Assembly (NCBI GenBank): GCA_018376445.1
Contig: JAHABL010000006.1
Location: 1-64,000, forward strand
Length of the DNA stretch: 64,000 nt
From: Mycobacteriales bacterium
GTDB taxonomy: Bacteria; Actinomycetota; Actinomycetes; Mycobacteriales; Mycobacteriaceae
Direction: 5' to 3'
In this document: positions 1-9,963 of the stretch, one piece after another
Layout: each line of letters starts with the position of its first letter
How positions within the stretch are numbered: the first letter of the stretch is position 1
Program-made: the position numbers and the translations under genes
Notes under the pieces: generated by a model
Databases searched by the model: none
Told to the model about the DNA's origin: nothing
Seen by the model: only the letters and a program-made list of their open reading frames with translations

Positions 1-2857
<2,857 letters not shown>

Positions 2858-3429
2858 GGTGCGTCCTTCCAGGACCTCATGCGCAGAAGCATACGCGGCG
2901 ACCCAGGACGCGAGCCGCCAGGAATGTTTCCACGACGTAATCTACAGTGGTTCCGTTGTCAGCCTCTGTACTCTTTAATACAGCAGTTTCCAGCTTCTCC
3001 AACTAAAGCCTTCCACTACCGAACAAAGCGTACATTTTGCCTGTTCAAAAGGGTTTTTGGGAAGTCCCGAAAGTCACTTTCTGATCAGTAAGCCCAGTTT
3101 TGGGCGCAATGGGGCCAACGCAAAGATCAATGGTATAACGAAATCCGACTTATGTCCACCGGCAGAGACACCGGCGCTCGCGTACTGCCTTCCATCTGCA
3201 CTCGTGAAAACCCCACGATGAAAGGGAACATCCCTCCTCAAATTATGTGCCACGTCACGTGGTCACAATCATCGTCACCTGCACACAAAGAATTGTCAAG
3301 GATATGCGCGGAAACAAGGGAAGAATTCGCCTAAAGAAAGTGCTGGTAACTGCTTTTTTAGGACAATGACTGGGTGGCGAGAGATGTGCTCGCAGAGGGC
3401 GAAATTCCCGGTTCTTGCCGAGAAATAGG
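2858..3429 (-). promoter_or_regulatory. rpoB upstream leader/promoter region
   Basis: About 570 bases without a credible gene lie between the rplL terminator and rpoB. The part nearest rpoB (about 2950-3150) is richer in A and T than its surroundings. A terminator precedes it, so rpoB probably has its own promoter here, as in mycobacteria. I see no hexamer pair convincing enough to name, and the short open frames in both directions look random. Confidence 0.45.
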
Positions 3430-3466
3430 TCAATGCCCCTCCCGCGGATGCGGAGAGGGGCATTGA
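3430..3466 (-). terminator. Terminator after rplL
   Basis: A long inverted repeat: 12-base arms TCAATGCCCCTC/GAGGGGCATTGA enclose an inner CCGC/GCGG stem with a GGAT loop and one bulged base. It begins 16 bases beyond the rplL stop. The T-run is short, so release may be partial and allow read-through to rpoB. Confidence 0.75.
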
Positions 3467-3482
3467 CGGTAAGTCGAAAAAC

Positions 3483-3869
3483 TTACTTGAGGGTGACGGT
3501 GGCGCCGGCTTCTTCAAGCTTGGCCTTGGCAGCCTCAGCGTCATCCTTGTTAGCACCTTCGAGGACGGCCTTGGGGGCAGCCTCAACGAGGTCCTTGGCT
3601 TCCTTCAGGCCGAGGCCGGAGACGATCTCGCGGACGACCTTAATAACCTGGATCTTCTTGTCGCCGACGGACTCGAGGATGACGTCGAACTCGTCCTTCT
3701 CTTCCTCAGCCTCGGCAGCAGCGGCGGGGGCACCAGCAGCGGCAACGGCGACGGGGGCAGCAGCGGTAACCTCGAAGGTGTCTTCGAAGGCCTTGACGAA
3801 CTCAGAGAGCTCGATGAGGGTCATTTCCTTAAAAGCATCGAGGAGCTCTTCGGTGGTGAGCTTAGCCAT
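3483..3869 (-). CDS. rplL: 50S ribosomal protein L7/L12 (bL12)
   Basis: Stalk protein of the large ribosomal subunit that recruits and stimulates translational GTPases. At 128 residues it has the usual family length. It has the N-terminal dimerisation helices (MAKLTTEELLDAFKEM), an Ala/Pro-rich hinge at about residues 35-55, and the C-terminal domain with FDVILESVGDKKIQVIKVVRE and GLGLKEAKDLVE. It follows rplJ by 105 bases on the same strand, forming the standard rplJ-rplL pair, and is closed by a hairpin terminator. Confidence 0.98.
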   Translation of the reverse strand: MAKLTTEELLDAFKEMTLIELSEFVKAFEDTFEVTAAAPVAVAAAGAPAAAAEAEEEKDEFDVILESVGDKKIQVIKVVREIVSGLGLKEAKDLVEAAPKAVLEGANKDDAEAAKAKLEEAGATVTLK

Positions 3870-3974
3870 GGTGGCTTCCTTTCCTTTGGTCCTTGATTAT
3901 GGACTCTTACGTTTGTGGTGGTAAGTGCCCGGGCAATCCCAGGCGGTATCCGCGCTAGGCAGCGGATAGATGAA

Positions 3975-4493
3975 CTACTCTGCGGACTTCTTCTCCTGCA
4001 GGGCGGCTGCGAGACGAGCCACCTGGGATGCGGGAGCGTTGAAGAGTCCAGCAGCCTTCGCCAGGTTGCCCTTCATCGCACCGGCGAGCTTGGCGAGGAG
4101 AACGTCGCGAGACTCGAGGTCTGCGAGCTTCTCGACCTGGTCCACGGACAGCGCCTGGCCATCCATGTAACCGCCCTTGATGACGAGTTCCTTGTGGTCC
4201 TTACCGAATGCACGGAAAGCCTTGGCGGCTTCGACGGGTTCGCCGTCGATGAACGCGATGGCGGTGGGGCCAACCAAAAGATCCTCGAGGCCTTCCACGC
4301 CAACTTCAGCAGCAGCGCGCTTGACCAGGGTGTTCTTGGCGACGGAGTAGGTTGCACTCTTTCCGAGAGCGCGGCGCAGCTCGGTCATGGCCGGAACGGA
4401 CAGACCACGGTATTCGGTGACGATGGCAGCAGTGGAATTCTCGAACTGCTCCTTGATCGCGGCTACTGCGGTGACCTTCGTAGACTGGACCAT
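3975..4493 (-). CDS. rplJ: 50S ribosomal protein L10 (uL10)
   Basis: Anchors L7/L12 dimers on the ribosome and, in many bacteria, represses its own mRNA. The start is placed at ATG 4493 (MVQSTKVTAVAAIKEQF, 172 residues) because AGGAAGGAGG lies just upstream. An upstream in-frame start would translate the leader hairpin. The EYRGLSVPAMTELRRALG and NTLVKRAA segments are typical of L10. The C-terminal helix that binds L7/L12 ends in ALQEKKSAE. Confidence 0.97.
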   Translation of the reverse strand: MVQSTKVTAVAAIKEQFENSTAAIVTEYRGLSVPAMTELRRALGKSATYSVAKNTLVKRAAAEVGVEGLEDLLVGPTAIAFIDGEPVEAAKAFRAFGKDHKELVIKGGYMDGQALSVDQVEKLADLESRDVLLAKLAGAMKGNLAKAAGLFNAPASQVARLAAALQEKKSAE

Positions 4494-4743
4494 GCTTTGC
4501 CTCCTTCCTCTTGTCGTTCGCCCGAAATAAACAAACGCCTTGCGCAGGAGACGCAAGGCGTGAATCACGGGCAAACACGATTGTTCGCCGTCATCCTCGA
4601 CTGAGTTCTACCTGCGTGGGCCGCCGAATTATTTCGGACCTTCAACTGCTAACGTGTGTTAACAGTGACCAACGGTCTTGGGTGAAACTTGATCGGGTCA
4701 AACTTCTTCATTGAGTGTAGCGATTGATGCTGCTCAGTACCAA
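4494..4743 (-). promoter_or_regulatory. rplJ leader with L10-type hairpin
   Basis: Untranslated region before rplJ. At 4535-4561 it holds a perfect 10-base inverted repeat (ACGCCTTGCG/CGCAAGGCGT) with a 7-base loop, 42 bases upstream of the rplJ start. The position and shape match the L10 leader, the RNA element to which the L10(L12) complex binds to repress translation. The rest of the leader up to the rplA terminator must contain the promoter. A TTGACC occurs near 4698 but no matching -10 is obvious. The regulatory role is inferred from position and fold. Confidence 0.6.
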
Positions 4744-4783
4744 ATCGACCCCCACCCGCTCGTAGAACGGAATGGGGGTCGAT
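4744..4783 (-). terminator. Terminator after rplA
   Basis: Perfect 11-base arms ATCGACCCCCA and TGGGGGTCGAT are separated by 18 bases. The element lies 48 bases past the rplA stop and separates rplK-rplA from rplJ-rplL. Confidence 0.75.
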
Positions 4784-4830
4784 GGTATGGCACGTGAGAA
4801 TGGTGCAGAGCACCAGCTCACGGGAAGAGA

Positions 4831-5547
4831 TTAGGCGTCTGCTTCACCAAGGTAGTTACAAGTGACGCTGGGATCCACCGGGATGCCCGGTCCGGTGGTG
4901 GTGGACATCGTAATCTTCTTGACGTAGCGGCCCTTGGAGGAGGACGGCTTGAGGCGCAGAACCTCGTCGTACACCGCTGCGTAATTCTCCACCAGCTGCT
5001 CAACATCGAAGGAAGCCTTGCCGATGATGAGGTGCAGGTTGGCGGCCTTGTCGACGCGGAAGGTAACCTTACCGCCCTTAATGTCCTTAACAGCCTTGGT
5101 CACGTCAGTGGTCACGGTGCCGGTCTTGGGGTTCGGCATAAGGCCACGGGGACCGAGGATGCGGGCGATGCGGCCAACCTTGGCCATCTGATCCGGGGTG
5201 GCGATGGCGGCATCGAAGTCGAGCCAGCCGCCCTGGATCTTGGCGATGAGTTCGTCGGAGCCAACCTCGTCGGCACCAGCAGCTTCAGCCTCAGCGGCCT
5301 TGTCTGCAACGGCGAAGACGATCACACGGGCGGTTTTACCGGTGCCGTGCGGAAGGTTGACGGTGCCGCGCACCATCTGGTCAGCCTTGCGGGGGTCAAC
5401 GCCCAGACGCATAGCCACATCGACGGTGGCATCCATCTTGACGGAGGAGGTTTCCTTAGCGAGTTTGGCAGCCTGCAAAGGAGTGTAGAGAAGGGAACGG
5501 TCGACCTTCTCCGCAGCGGCCTTATAAGCCTTAGAGTTCTTGCTCAT
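4831..5547 (-). CDS. rplA: 50S ribosomal protein L1 (uL1)
   Basis: Component of the L1 stalk, which moves deacylated tRNA out of the E site. It is 238 residues, the normal length. It starts MSKNSKAYKAAAEKVD and contains the family signature ILGPRGLMPNPKTGTVT and the KGGKVTFRVDKAANLH region. It lies 73 bases downstream of rplK in the same transcript. Confidence 0.98.
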   Translation of the reverse strand: MSKNSKAYKAAAEKVDRSLLYTPLQAAKLAKETSSVKMDATVDVAMRLGVDPRKADQMVRGTVNLPHGTGKTARVIVFAVADKAAEAEAAGADEVGSDELIAKIQGGWLDFDAAIATPDQMAKVGRIARILGPRGLMPNPKTGTVTTDVTKAVKDIKGGKVTFRVDKAANLHLIIGKASFDVEQLVENYAAVYDEVLRLKPSSSKGRYVKKITMSTTTGPGIPVDPSVTCNYLGEADA

Positions 5548-5620
5548 TTGTTTCCATTCCTGTCACCAGTGTGACGGTTGGGGGTGGTTCGAGCCGAAGC
5601 GGGCTCTTCCACTGAGGTTG

Positions 5621-6055
5621 TTATGCACCCTCGACGGTGATACCCATCGAGCGAGCGGTACCAGCAATAATCTTGGCGCCAGCCTCGATATCGTTGGCGT
5701 TGAGATCCGGTTGCTTGGTCTTGGCAATCTCACGGCACTGATCCATGGTCACAGAACCGACCTTATTGGTGTGCGGAGTAGCCGAACCCTTGGCAATGCC
5801 AGCAGCCTTGAGGAGGAGCTTAGCGGCCGGAGGGGTCTTCAAGACAAAGGTGAAGGACCGATCTTCGTAGACGGTAATTTCCACAGGCACAACGTCGCCG
5901 CGCTGACTTTCAGTGGCAGCGTTGTATGCCTTGCAGAATTCCATGATGTTGACACCATGGGCACCAAGAGCAGGGCCCACCGGCGGAGCAGGGTTGGCCT
6001 GTCCAGCCTGGATCTGCAGCTTGATGAGCCCGGTGACTTTCTTCTTCGGGGGCAT
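5621..6055 (-). CDS. rplK: 50S ribosomal protein L11 (uL11)
   Basis: Binds the GTPase-associated region of 23S rRNA. It is 144 residues and begins [20 protein letters not shown], with the conserved [20 protein letters not shown] motif. First gene of the rplK-rplA pair; a terminator lies between it and nusG upstream, so the pair probably has its own promoter within 6056-6207. Confidence 0.98.
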
Positions 6056-6207
6056 CCGTGCTTCCTTACTTGTGTTGACTGTTAGCGGCTTGTCGCATGT
6101 CGCGCTACGCCGCTACTTGTTACCTCATCACATTTAGTGCTGCCCAGCAGAAAATAAATGAGTGCCAGACAGATAGGTGACTAGGAGATATTACCCGATA
6201 CACACGG

Positions 6208-6232
6208 AAAACCCCACATCGAGGTGGGGCTT
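6208..6232 (-). terminator. Terminator after nusG
   Basis: On the minus strand GCCCCAC, a 6-base loop and GTGGGG are followed at once by TTTT. The element lies 18 bases past the nusG stop. Confidence 0.7.
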
Positions 6233-6249
6233 CCGACGTAAAGGGGGGT

Positions 6250-6972
6250 TTAGGAGATCTTCTCCACCTGGTCGAAACCGAGTTCCACGGGGGTCTCGCG
6301 ACCGAAGATAGAGACCAATACCTGCAATTTCTGGGTATCGAGATCAACTTCGCTAATAGTGGCGGGGAGGGTAGCGAAGGGGCCATCCATAACAGTGACG
6401 GACTCTCCGACCTCGTAATCCACCTTGATGACGGGGGCAGCTTCCTCTTCAGTAGCTTCCGGGGCAGCTGGAGCGTTATCTTTCGGCATGAGGAACTTGA
6501 CGACTTCCCGAAGCGACAGCGGAGTGGGGTTACTGGTAGCACCCACGAAACCGGTCACACCGGGGGTGTTACGGACGGCACCCCAAGACTCGTCATTGAG
6601 TTCCATACGCACCAGCACATAACCGGGGAGGATCTTGCGCTTGACGGACTTCTTCTGCCCATTCTTCAGCTCAATGACCTCTTCCTGTGGAACTTCCACC
6701 TGGAAAATGTAGTCGCCCACGTCAAGGGTCTGGATACGAGTCTCCAGGTTGGTCTTCACCTTATTCTCGTAGCCAGCGTAGGAGTGGATGACATACCACT
6801 TTCCGGGGAGGCGACGGAGTTCCTTCTTGAACTCCGCAACCGGATCGACTGCGGAGGCAGGAGCAGCCTCAACGGCCAGCGGCTGCTCAGCAGAGTCTCC
6901 CACTGGCAGTTCTACGGCGGCAGTGTCCGGCGTCTGCTCCTCAACTAGAGCGTTGTCGTCGGTGTTGCTCAC
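6250..6972 (-). CDS. nusG: Transcription termination/antitermination factor NusG
   Basis: Binds the RNA polymerase clamp and links transcription to Rho or the ribosome. The GTG at 6972 is preferred (VSNTDDNALVEEQ, 240 residues); AAGGGAAGAG lies just upstream, and a longer frame to 7077 has no homologous residues. An acidic N-terminal extension of about 50 residues, usual in actinobacteria, precedes the NGN domain (WYVIHSYAGYENKVKTNLE). An Ala/Pro/Glu linker (APAAPEATEEEAAP) separates it from the KOW domain (VGESVTVMDGPFATLPATI), making the NGN-KOW spacing longer than in E. coli. Confidence 0.97.
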   Translation of the reverse strand: MSNTDDNALVEEQTPDTAAVELPVGDSAEQPLAVEAAPASAVDPVAEFKKELRRLPGKWYVIHSYAGYENKVKTNLETRIQTLDVGDYIFQVEVPQEEVIELKNGQKKSVKRKILPGYVLVRMELNDESWGAVRNTPGVTGFVGATSNPTPLSLREVVKFLMPKDNAPAAPEATEEEAAPVIKVDYEVGESVTVMDGPFATLPATISEVDLDTQKLQVLVSIFGRETPVELGFDQVEKIS

Positions 6973-7110
6973 TGTTCTCTTCCCTTCAAGCAGTACGGCC
7001 CGCAGCTGTGCGCGGTTCGGTCGTAGCAAACGTCGTGTTGTGCAGGTAGCCGAGGAGGGTTGGTCACTCGTCCACACGTGTTCAGTCTATAAGTTCTGAA
7101 AAAACAATGA

Positions 7111-7130
7111 AGGCCCTCCGGAGAGGGCTT
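7111..7130 (-). terminator. Hairpin between secE and nusG
   Basis: On the minus strand AAGCCCTC, a TCCG loop and GAGGGCCTT. A run of six T begins about five bases later. It begins 12 bases past the secE stop, so secE and nusG may be partly uncoupled. A TATAGA hexamer near 7086-7091 could serve as a -10 for nusG. Confidence 0.6.
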
Positions 7131-7141
7131 TCAGCGGAGAT

Positions 7142-7600
7142 TTACATTCCGGGTATTCCAGGCATTCCCGGTGGAACCATATCGGCGCCACCATTCGGAT
7201 TCTGGAAGATCACTCGGACCAGCTCACCCGCTCCAGTATCCACACCGAATACCAGAGCAACCGTGATGACCAGGAAGATGAAGACGGCGAGCACCGACAT
7301 CAACATCTCCTTCTTGGTGGGCCACACGACCTTTCTCATCTGGTCCCAGACGCTCTTGAAGAAGTGCCCGATGCGGATAAAGAAGGCCTTGATGGCTCGA
7401 CCTGCGCGAGGGAAGAAACCGTCCTTGGCGTTCTTCTCCTCGGTTTCCGCAGGAGCCTCAACGACCGGGCGCTCCGAGGCGCCCTTGCGGCGACGCTTAC
7501 CGGTCGGCTGCACCGACTGGGCGTCAGTGTCAGCAGCGTCGGCTGCAGACACGACCGGGTCGACAATGTTGTCGTCCGGTGTGCTCTTCTCGTCGCTCAC
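7142..7600 (-). CDS. secE: Preprotein translocase subunit SecE
   Basis: Essential small subunit of the SecYEG channel in the cytoplasmic membrane. It is 152 residues. A disordered N-terminal half (acidic, then RRRKG) leads to the conserved amphipathic segment DQMRKVVWPTKKEMLMSV and one membrane span (VLAVFIFLVITVALVFGV). The C-terminus carries a Gly/Pro/Met tail (PPGMPGIPGM) that I do not associate with the family core. It lies directly downstream of tRNA-Trp and upstream of nusG, as in mycobacteria. Confidence 0.95.
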   Translation of the reverse strand: MSDEKSTPDDNIVDPVVSAADAADTDAQSVQPTGKRRRKGASERPVVEAPAETEEKNAKDGFFPRAGRAIKAFFIRIGHFFKSVWDQMRKVVWPTKKEMLMSVLAVFIFLVITVALVFGVDTGAGELVRVIFQNPNGGADMVPPGMPGIPGM

Positions 7601-7649
7601 TCGTTGTCCTCCATGTCTTCAACGGATGCCCTACAATCCAACAGGGTCC

Positions 7650-7725
7650 TGGCAGGGGTGACAGGACTCGAACCTGCAACCTGCGGTTTTGGAGACCGCT
7701 GCTCTACCAATTGAGCCACACCCCT
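7650..7725 (-). tRNA. trpT: tRNA-Trp (CCA)
   Basis: Full cloverleaf on the minus strand: acceptor AGGGGTG/CACCCCT, D arm GGCTCAATTGGTAGAGC, anticodon loop with CCA, and T arm GGTTCGAGTCC. The 3' CCA is encoded (7650-7652). It lies 49 bases upstream of secE and is probably cotranscribed with it. Confidence 0.95.
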
Positions 7726-7959
7726 CTATTCACTGTGATCAGAGCACCTCGACACCAGCCACAATGGCATCGACGAGTCCCTGCTCACGGGTGAACAAGG
7801 TGGCGTCTGCGCGCCGGGTTGGCGACACACGGAACTACGCCTCCTGCGATGATACGCGAGGACCAGCGCTGCTGACAAACGCCGCGCTGGCAGCTCCTTC
7901 CCCATTGTGCCGAAAAACGAAGAGTTTGGCTCGTCGACGAAAACCCCATACCTCAGCCT
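7726..7959. other. Divergent intergenic region, tRNA-Trp/SDR
   Basis: About 230 bases separate the divergent tRNA-Trp and dehydrogenase genes. I see no gene here. It must carry the tRNA-Trp promoter, but no clear hexamer pair could be picked out. Confidence 0.4.
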
Positions 7960-7973
7960 GTGACTTGTGTCAC
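7960..7973 (+). promoter_or_regulatory. Palindrome before the SDR gene
   Basis: GTGAC TTGT GTCAC is a perfect 5-base inverted repeat ending nine bases before the ATG at 7983, where an operator for a dimeric repressor would overlap the promoter. No adjacent regulator gene is present, so the protein that would bind is unknown. Confidence 0.3.
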
Positions 7974-7982
7974 CATAGAGTT

Positions 7983-8753
7983 ATGACCAGAAAATCCATT
8001 TTCATTTCCGGTGCTGCCCGCGGAATTGGCCGCGAAACTGCCGAGCTGTTCGCCCGTAACGGCTACCTCGTGGGCGCATACGACATCTCCCCCGTCGACT
8101 GGGCCGACAACATGCCCAACATCATCGCTGGCCACCTCGACGTCACCAGCCAAGAAGACTGGGACCGCGCTCTCGCCAACTTCACCTCCCACACCGGCGG
8201 CACCCTCGACATCCTACTCAACAACGCCGGCTTGCTCATTGACGGCCCCTTCAATGAAGACGACCGCAAACGCGAAGACCTCATGGTCGACGTCAACGTC
8301 AAGGGCGTCTACAAAGGCTGTCACGCCGCCTTCCCCTACCTGCTTGCCACCCCCCACTCGCAGGTCATCAGCATGTGTTCCGCCTCCGGCATCGTCGGCA
8401 CCCCCGACATGGCCCTCTACTCAGCCACTAAGTTCGCAGTCCGCGGCCTTACGGAAGCCCTCAACGTGGAATGGGACCAATACGACATTCGCGTCGTCGA
8501 CATGATGCCCCTTTATGTCAACAGCAAGATGCTCGACGGCGTCTCCACCGCCGGCACCCGTCGAATGGGCGTCCGGCTGGAGCCCAAGGACGTCGCCAAG
8601 CGCATCTGGGGCGTGGCCACCGGTATCACCACCAAGCTCCCCACCGTCCACCACCCCGTGGGCAAACAGTGCACCGCTTTCTACCTCACCGAACAGGTCT
8701 CCCCGAATGTCATTGCCCGCCTGGTGAACCGCATTCTCACCTACGGAAAATAA
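7983..8753 (+). CDS. Short-chain dehydrogenase/reductase
   Basis: NAD(P)-dependent oxidoreductase of the classical SDR family, 256 residues. Rossmann motif GAARGIG (residues 10-16), NNAG (about 80-83), the catalytic serine in MCSASG and the YSATK catalytic Tyr/Lys are all present. It resembles the SDR encoded near menB in mycobacteria (Rv0547c). The substrate cannot be read from sequence. The ATG at 7983 has only a weak Shine-Dalgarno; a longer upstream frame covers the tRNA region and is rejected. Transcription ends at a strong bidirectional hairpin. Confidence 0.9.
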   Translation: MTRKSIFISGAARGIGRETAELFARNGYLVGAYDISPVDWADNMPNIIAGHLDVTSQEDWDRALANFTSHTGGTLDILLNNAGLLIDGPFNEDDRKREDLMVDVNVKGVYKGCHAAFPYLLATPHSQVISMCSASGIVGTPDMALYSATKFAVRGLTEALNVEWDQYDIRVVDMMPLYVNSKMLDGVSTAGTRRMGVRLEPKDVAKRIWGVATGITTKLPTVHHPVGKQCTAFYLTEQVSPNVIARLVNRILTYGK

Positions 8754-8828
8754 CGGCCACCGCCGTCCCCTTCTCCGCGACCAGCGTCAATACGCGAATG
8801 CGGCGCAGGAGGCTCTCGGGTGACCCGA

Positions 8829-8863
8829 AAAAGCCCTGGTTAACACTGTTAACCAGGGCTTTT
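8829..8863. terminator. Bidirectional terminator, SDR/tRNA-Met
   Basis: Perfect 17-base inverted repeat with arms AAAAGCCCTGGTTAACA and its complement around a single central C. The T-rich ends on both strands fit convergent termination of the SDR gene (plus) and tRNA-Met (minus), whose 3' end is only four bases away. Confidence 0.85.
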
Positions 8864-8866
8864 CTG

Positions 8867-8943
8867 TGGTAGCGATGGAGGGGATCGAACCCTCGACCTC
8901 ACGATTATGAGTCGTGCGCTCTAACCGTCTGAGCTACATCGCC
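8867..8943 (-). tRNA. tRNA-Met (CAT anticodon)
   Basis: Minus-strand cloverleaf starting GGCGATG, with D arm AGCTCAGACGGTTAGAGC, anticodon stem-loop CGACTCATAATCG and T arm GAGGGTTCGATCCCC. The 3' ACCA is encoded. A CAT anticodon can also be tRNA-Ile2 (lysidine) or initiator tRNA. The 1:72 pair is G-U and there are no three consecutive G-C pairs typical of initiator, so elongator Met is the likely reading. Confidence 0.88.
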
Positions 8944-8997
8944 ATGTCTAGTTGTCAGTCGAGGCTCCGCAGCAAAGTGCTTTCAGAGCAAAAAGAG

Positions 8998-9070
8998 AGC
9001 CCCCTGACAGAATCGAACTGTCGACCTTTTCCTTACCATGGAAACGCTCTGCCGACTGAGCTAAGGGGGC
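8998..9070 (-). tRNA. tRNA-Thr (GGT)
   Basis: Minus-strand cloverleaf with acceptor GCCCCCT/AGGGGGC, anticodon loop ATGGTAA between TTTCC and GGAAA, T arm CAGTTCGATTCTG and discriminator U. The CCA is not encoded. It lies 54 bases upstream of tRNA-Met on the same strand, probably in one transcript. Confidence 0.95.
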
Positions 9071-9187
9071 AATCTTGTTGAGGGAGATTCACTCTCTTAC
9101 CAAGCTTCTAGAAGATTACCGGACAGTTGCGTACATGACAAATCGCCTGTATAACGGTAATTTCTTGTTAATCATATATAAAACTCA

Positions 9188-9208
9188 ACCCCCGCTTGTG
9201 GCGGGGGT
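9188..9208 (-). terminator. Terminator after tRNA-Tyr
   Basis: ACCCCCGC, a TTGTG loop (plus strand) and GCGGGGGT. On the minus strand it follows tRNA-Tyr by seven bases and runs into TTGAGTTTTAT. tRNA-Thr and tRNA-Met downstream therefore probably start separately. Confidence 0.75.
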
Positions 9209-9215
9209 GTGAGAG

Positions 9216-9297
9216 TGCCAGGTCAAGGATTCGAACCTTGGTAGGCAACGCCGACGGATTTACAGTCCGCTCCCTTTGGCCGCTCGGGCAACCTGGC
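9216..9297 (-). tRNA. tRNA-Tyr (GTA)
   Basis: An 82-base class II tRNA on the minus strand with acceptor GCCAGGT/ACCTGGC, anticodon loop CTGTAAA (GTA), a long variable arm (GGCGTTGCC) and T arm AAGGTTCGAATCCTT. The CCA is not encoded. Confidence 0.95.
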
Positions 9298-9324
9298 GTG
9301 CACTGAAGAACAGGTGCTCACAAG

Positions 9325-9354
9325 ACTTTAGCGACTCTCCCAGCAATATGCCAA
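9325..9354 (-). promoter_or_regulatory. Candidate promoter for tRNA-Tyr
   Basis: On the minus strand TTGGCA, an 18-base spacer and TAAAGT. The -10 ends 27 bases before the tRNA-Tyr 5' end, a plausible distance for a short precursor leader. Read by eye only. Confidence 0.45.
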
Positions 9355-9436
9355 ACCGGCAGCTAAAAACTACTAAAGTGGGGTCGACTACGAGACATAC
9401 ACCCCATCACCAGCCACCCGCACGGAAGGACACACC

Positions 9437-9928
9437 ATGGCCGCAGATTCTTCTTTCGACATCGTCAGCGAGATTGATCGCCAGGAAGTCGATAACGCCC
9501 TCAACCAGGCCGCCAAGGAAATCTCCACCCGCTATGACTTCCGCAACGTGGACGCTGACATCGTCTGGTCCGGGGACGCCATCGTCGTACAGGCCAACTC
9601 GGAGGATCGCGTGCGGGCAGCCCTTGACGTGTTCCAGTCCAAGCTAATCCGCCGGGGTATTTCTCTGAAGGCAATTGAGGCCGGCGAACCGGCCACCTCC
9701 GGCAAGCTGGTAAAAATGACCATCACCCTGAAGCAGGGCATCGACCAGCCCACCGCCAAGAAAATCTCGAAGCTCATTCGGGACGAAGGCCCGAAGGGCG
9801 CGAAAGTACAGATTCAAGGTGACGAGCTGCGGGTGAGCTCCAAGAAGCGGGACGATCTGCAAGACACCATCGCGCTGGTGAAGGCAGCAGATCTGGACGT
9901 GGCGCTGCAGTTCACCAACTACCGCTAG
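9437..9928 (+). CDS. YajQ family nucleotide-binding protein (DUF520)
   Basis: 163 residues, typical of YajQ. It starts MAADSSFDIVSEIDRQEVDNALNQA, has RYDFRN, and ends LQFTNYR, the family hallmark. Members have two ferredoxin-like RNA-binding-type folds; some bind cyclic di-GMP, but the physiological role in actinobacteria is unclear. A GGAAGGA sequence precedes the ATG. The mycobacterial homologue (Rv0566c) also lies near the polyprenyl synthase and menG. Confidence 0.93.
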   Translation: MAADSSFDIVSEIDRQEVDNALNQAAKEISTRYDFRNVDADIVWSGDAIVVQANSEDRVRAALDVFQSKLIRRGISLKAIEAGEPATSGKLVKMTITLKQGIDQPTAKKISKLIRDEGPKGAKVQIQGDELRVSSKKRDDLQDTIALVKAADLDVALQFTNYR

Positions 9929-9939
9929 GAGGGTGTGTC

Positions 9940-9963
9940 TCGCTCGCTACCCGACGCGAGCGA
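9940..9963. terminator. Convergent hairpin at the yajQ/polyprenyl synthase junction
   Basis: Perfect 8-base arms TCGCTCGC and GCGAGCGA around an 8-base loop. It starts 11 bases after the yajQ stop and overlaps the stop codon and last codons of the convergent polyprenyl synthase gene. There is no T-run, so termination efficiency is uncertain. Confidence 0.5.
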
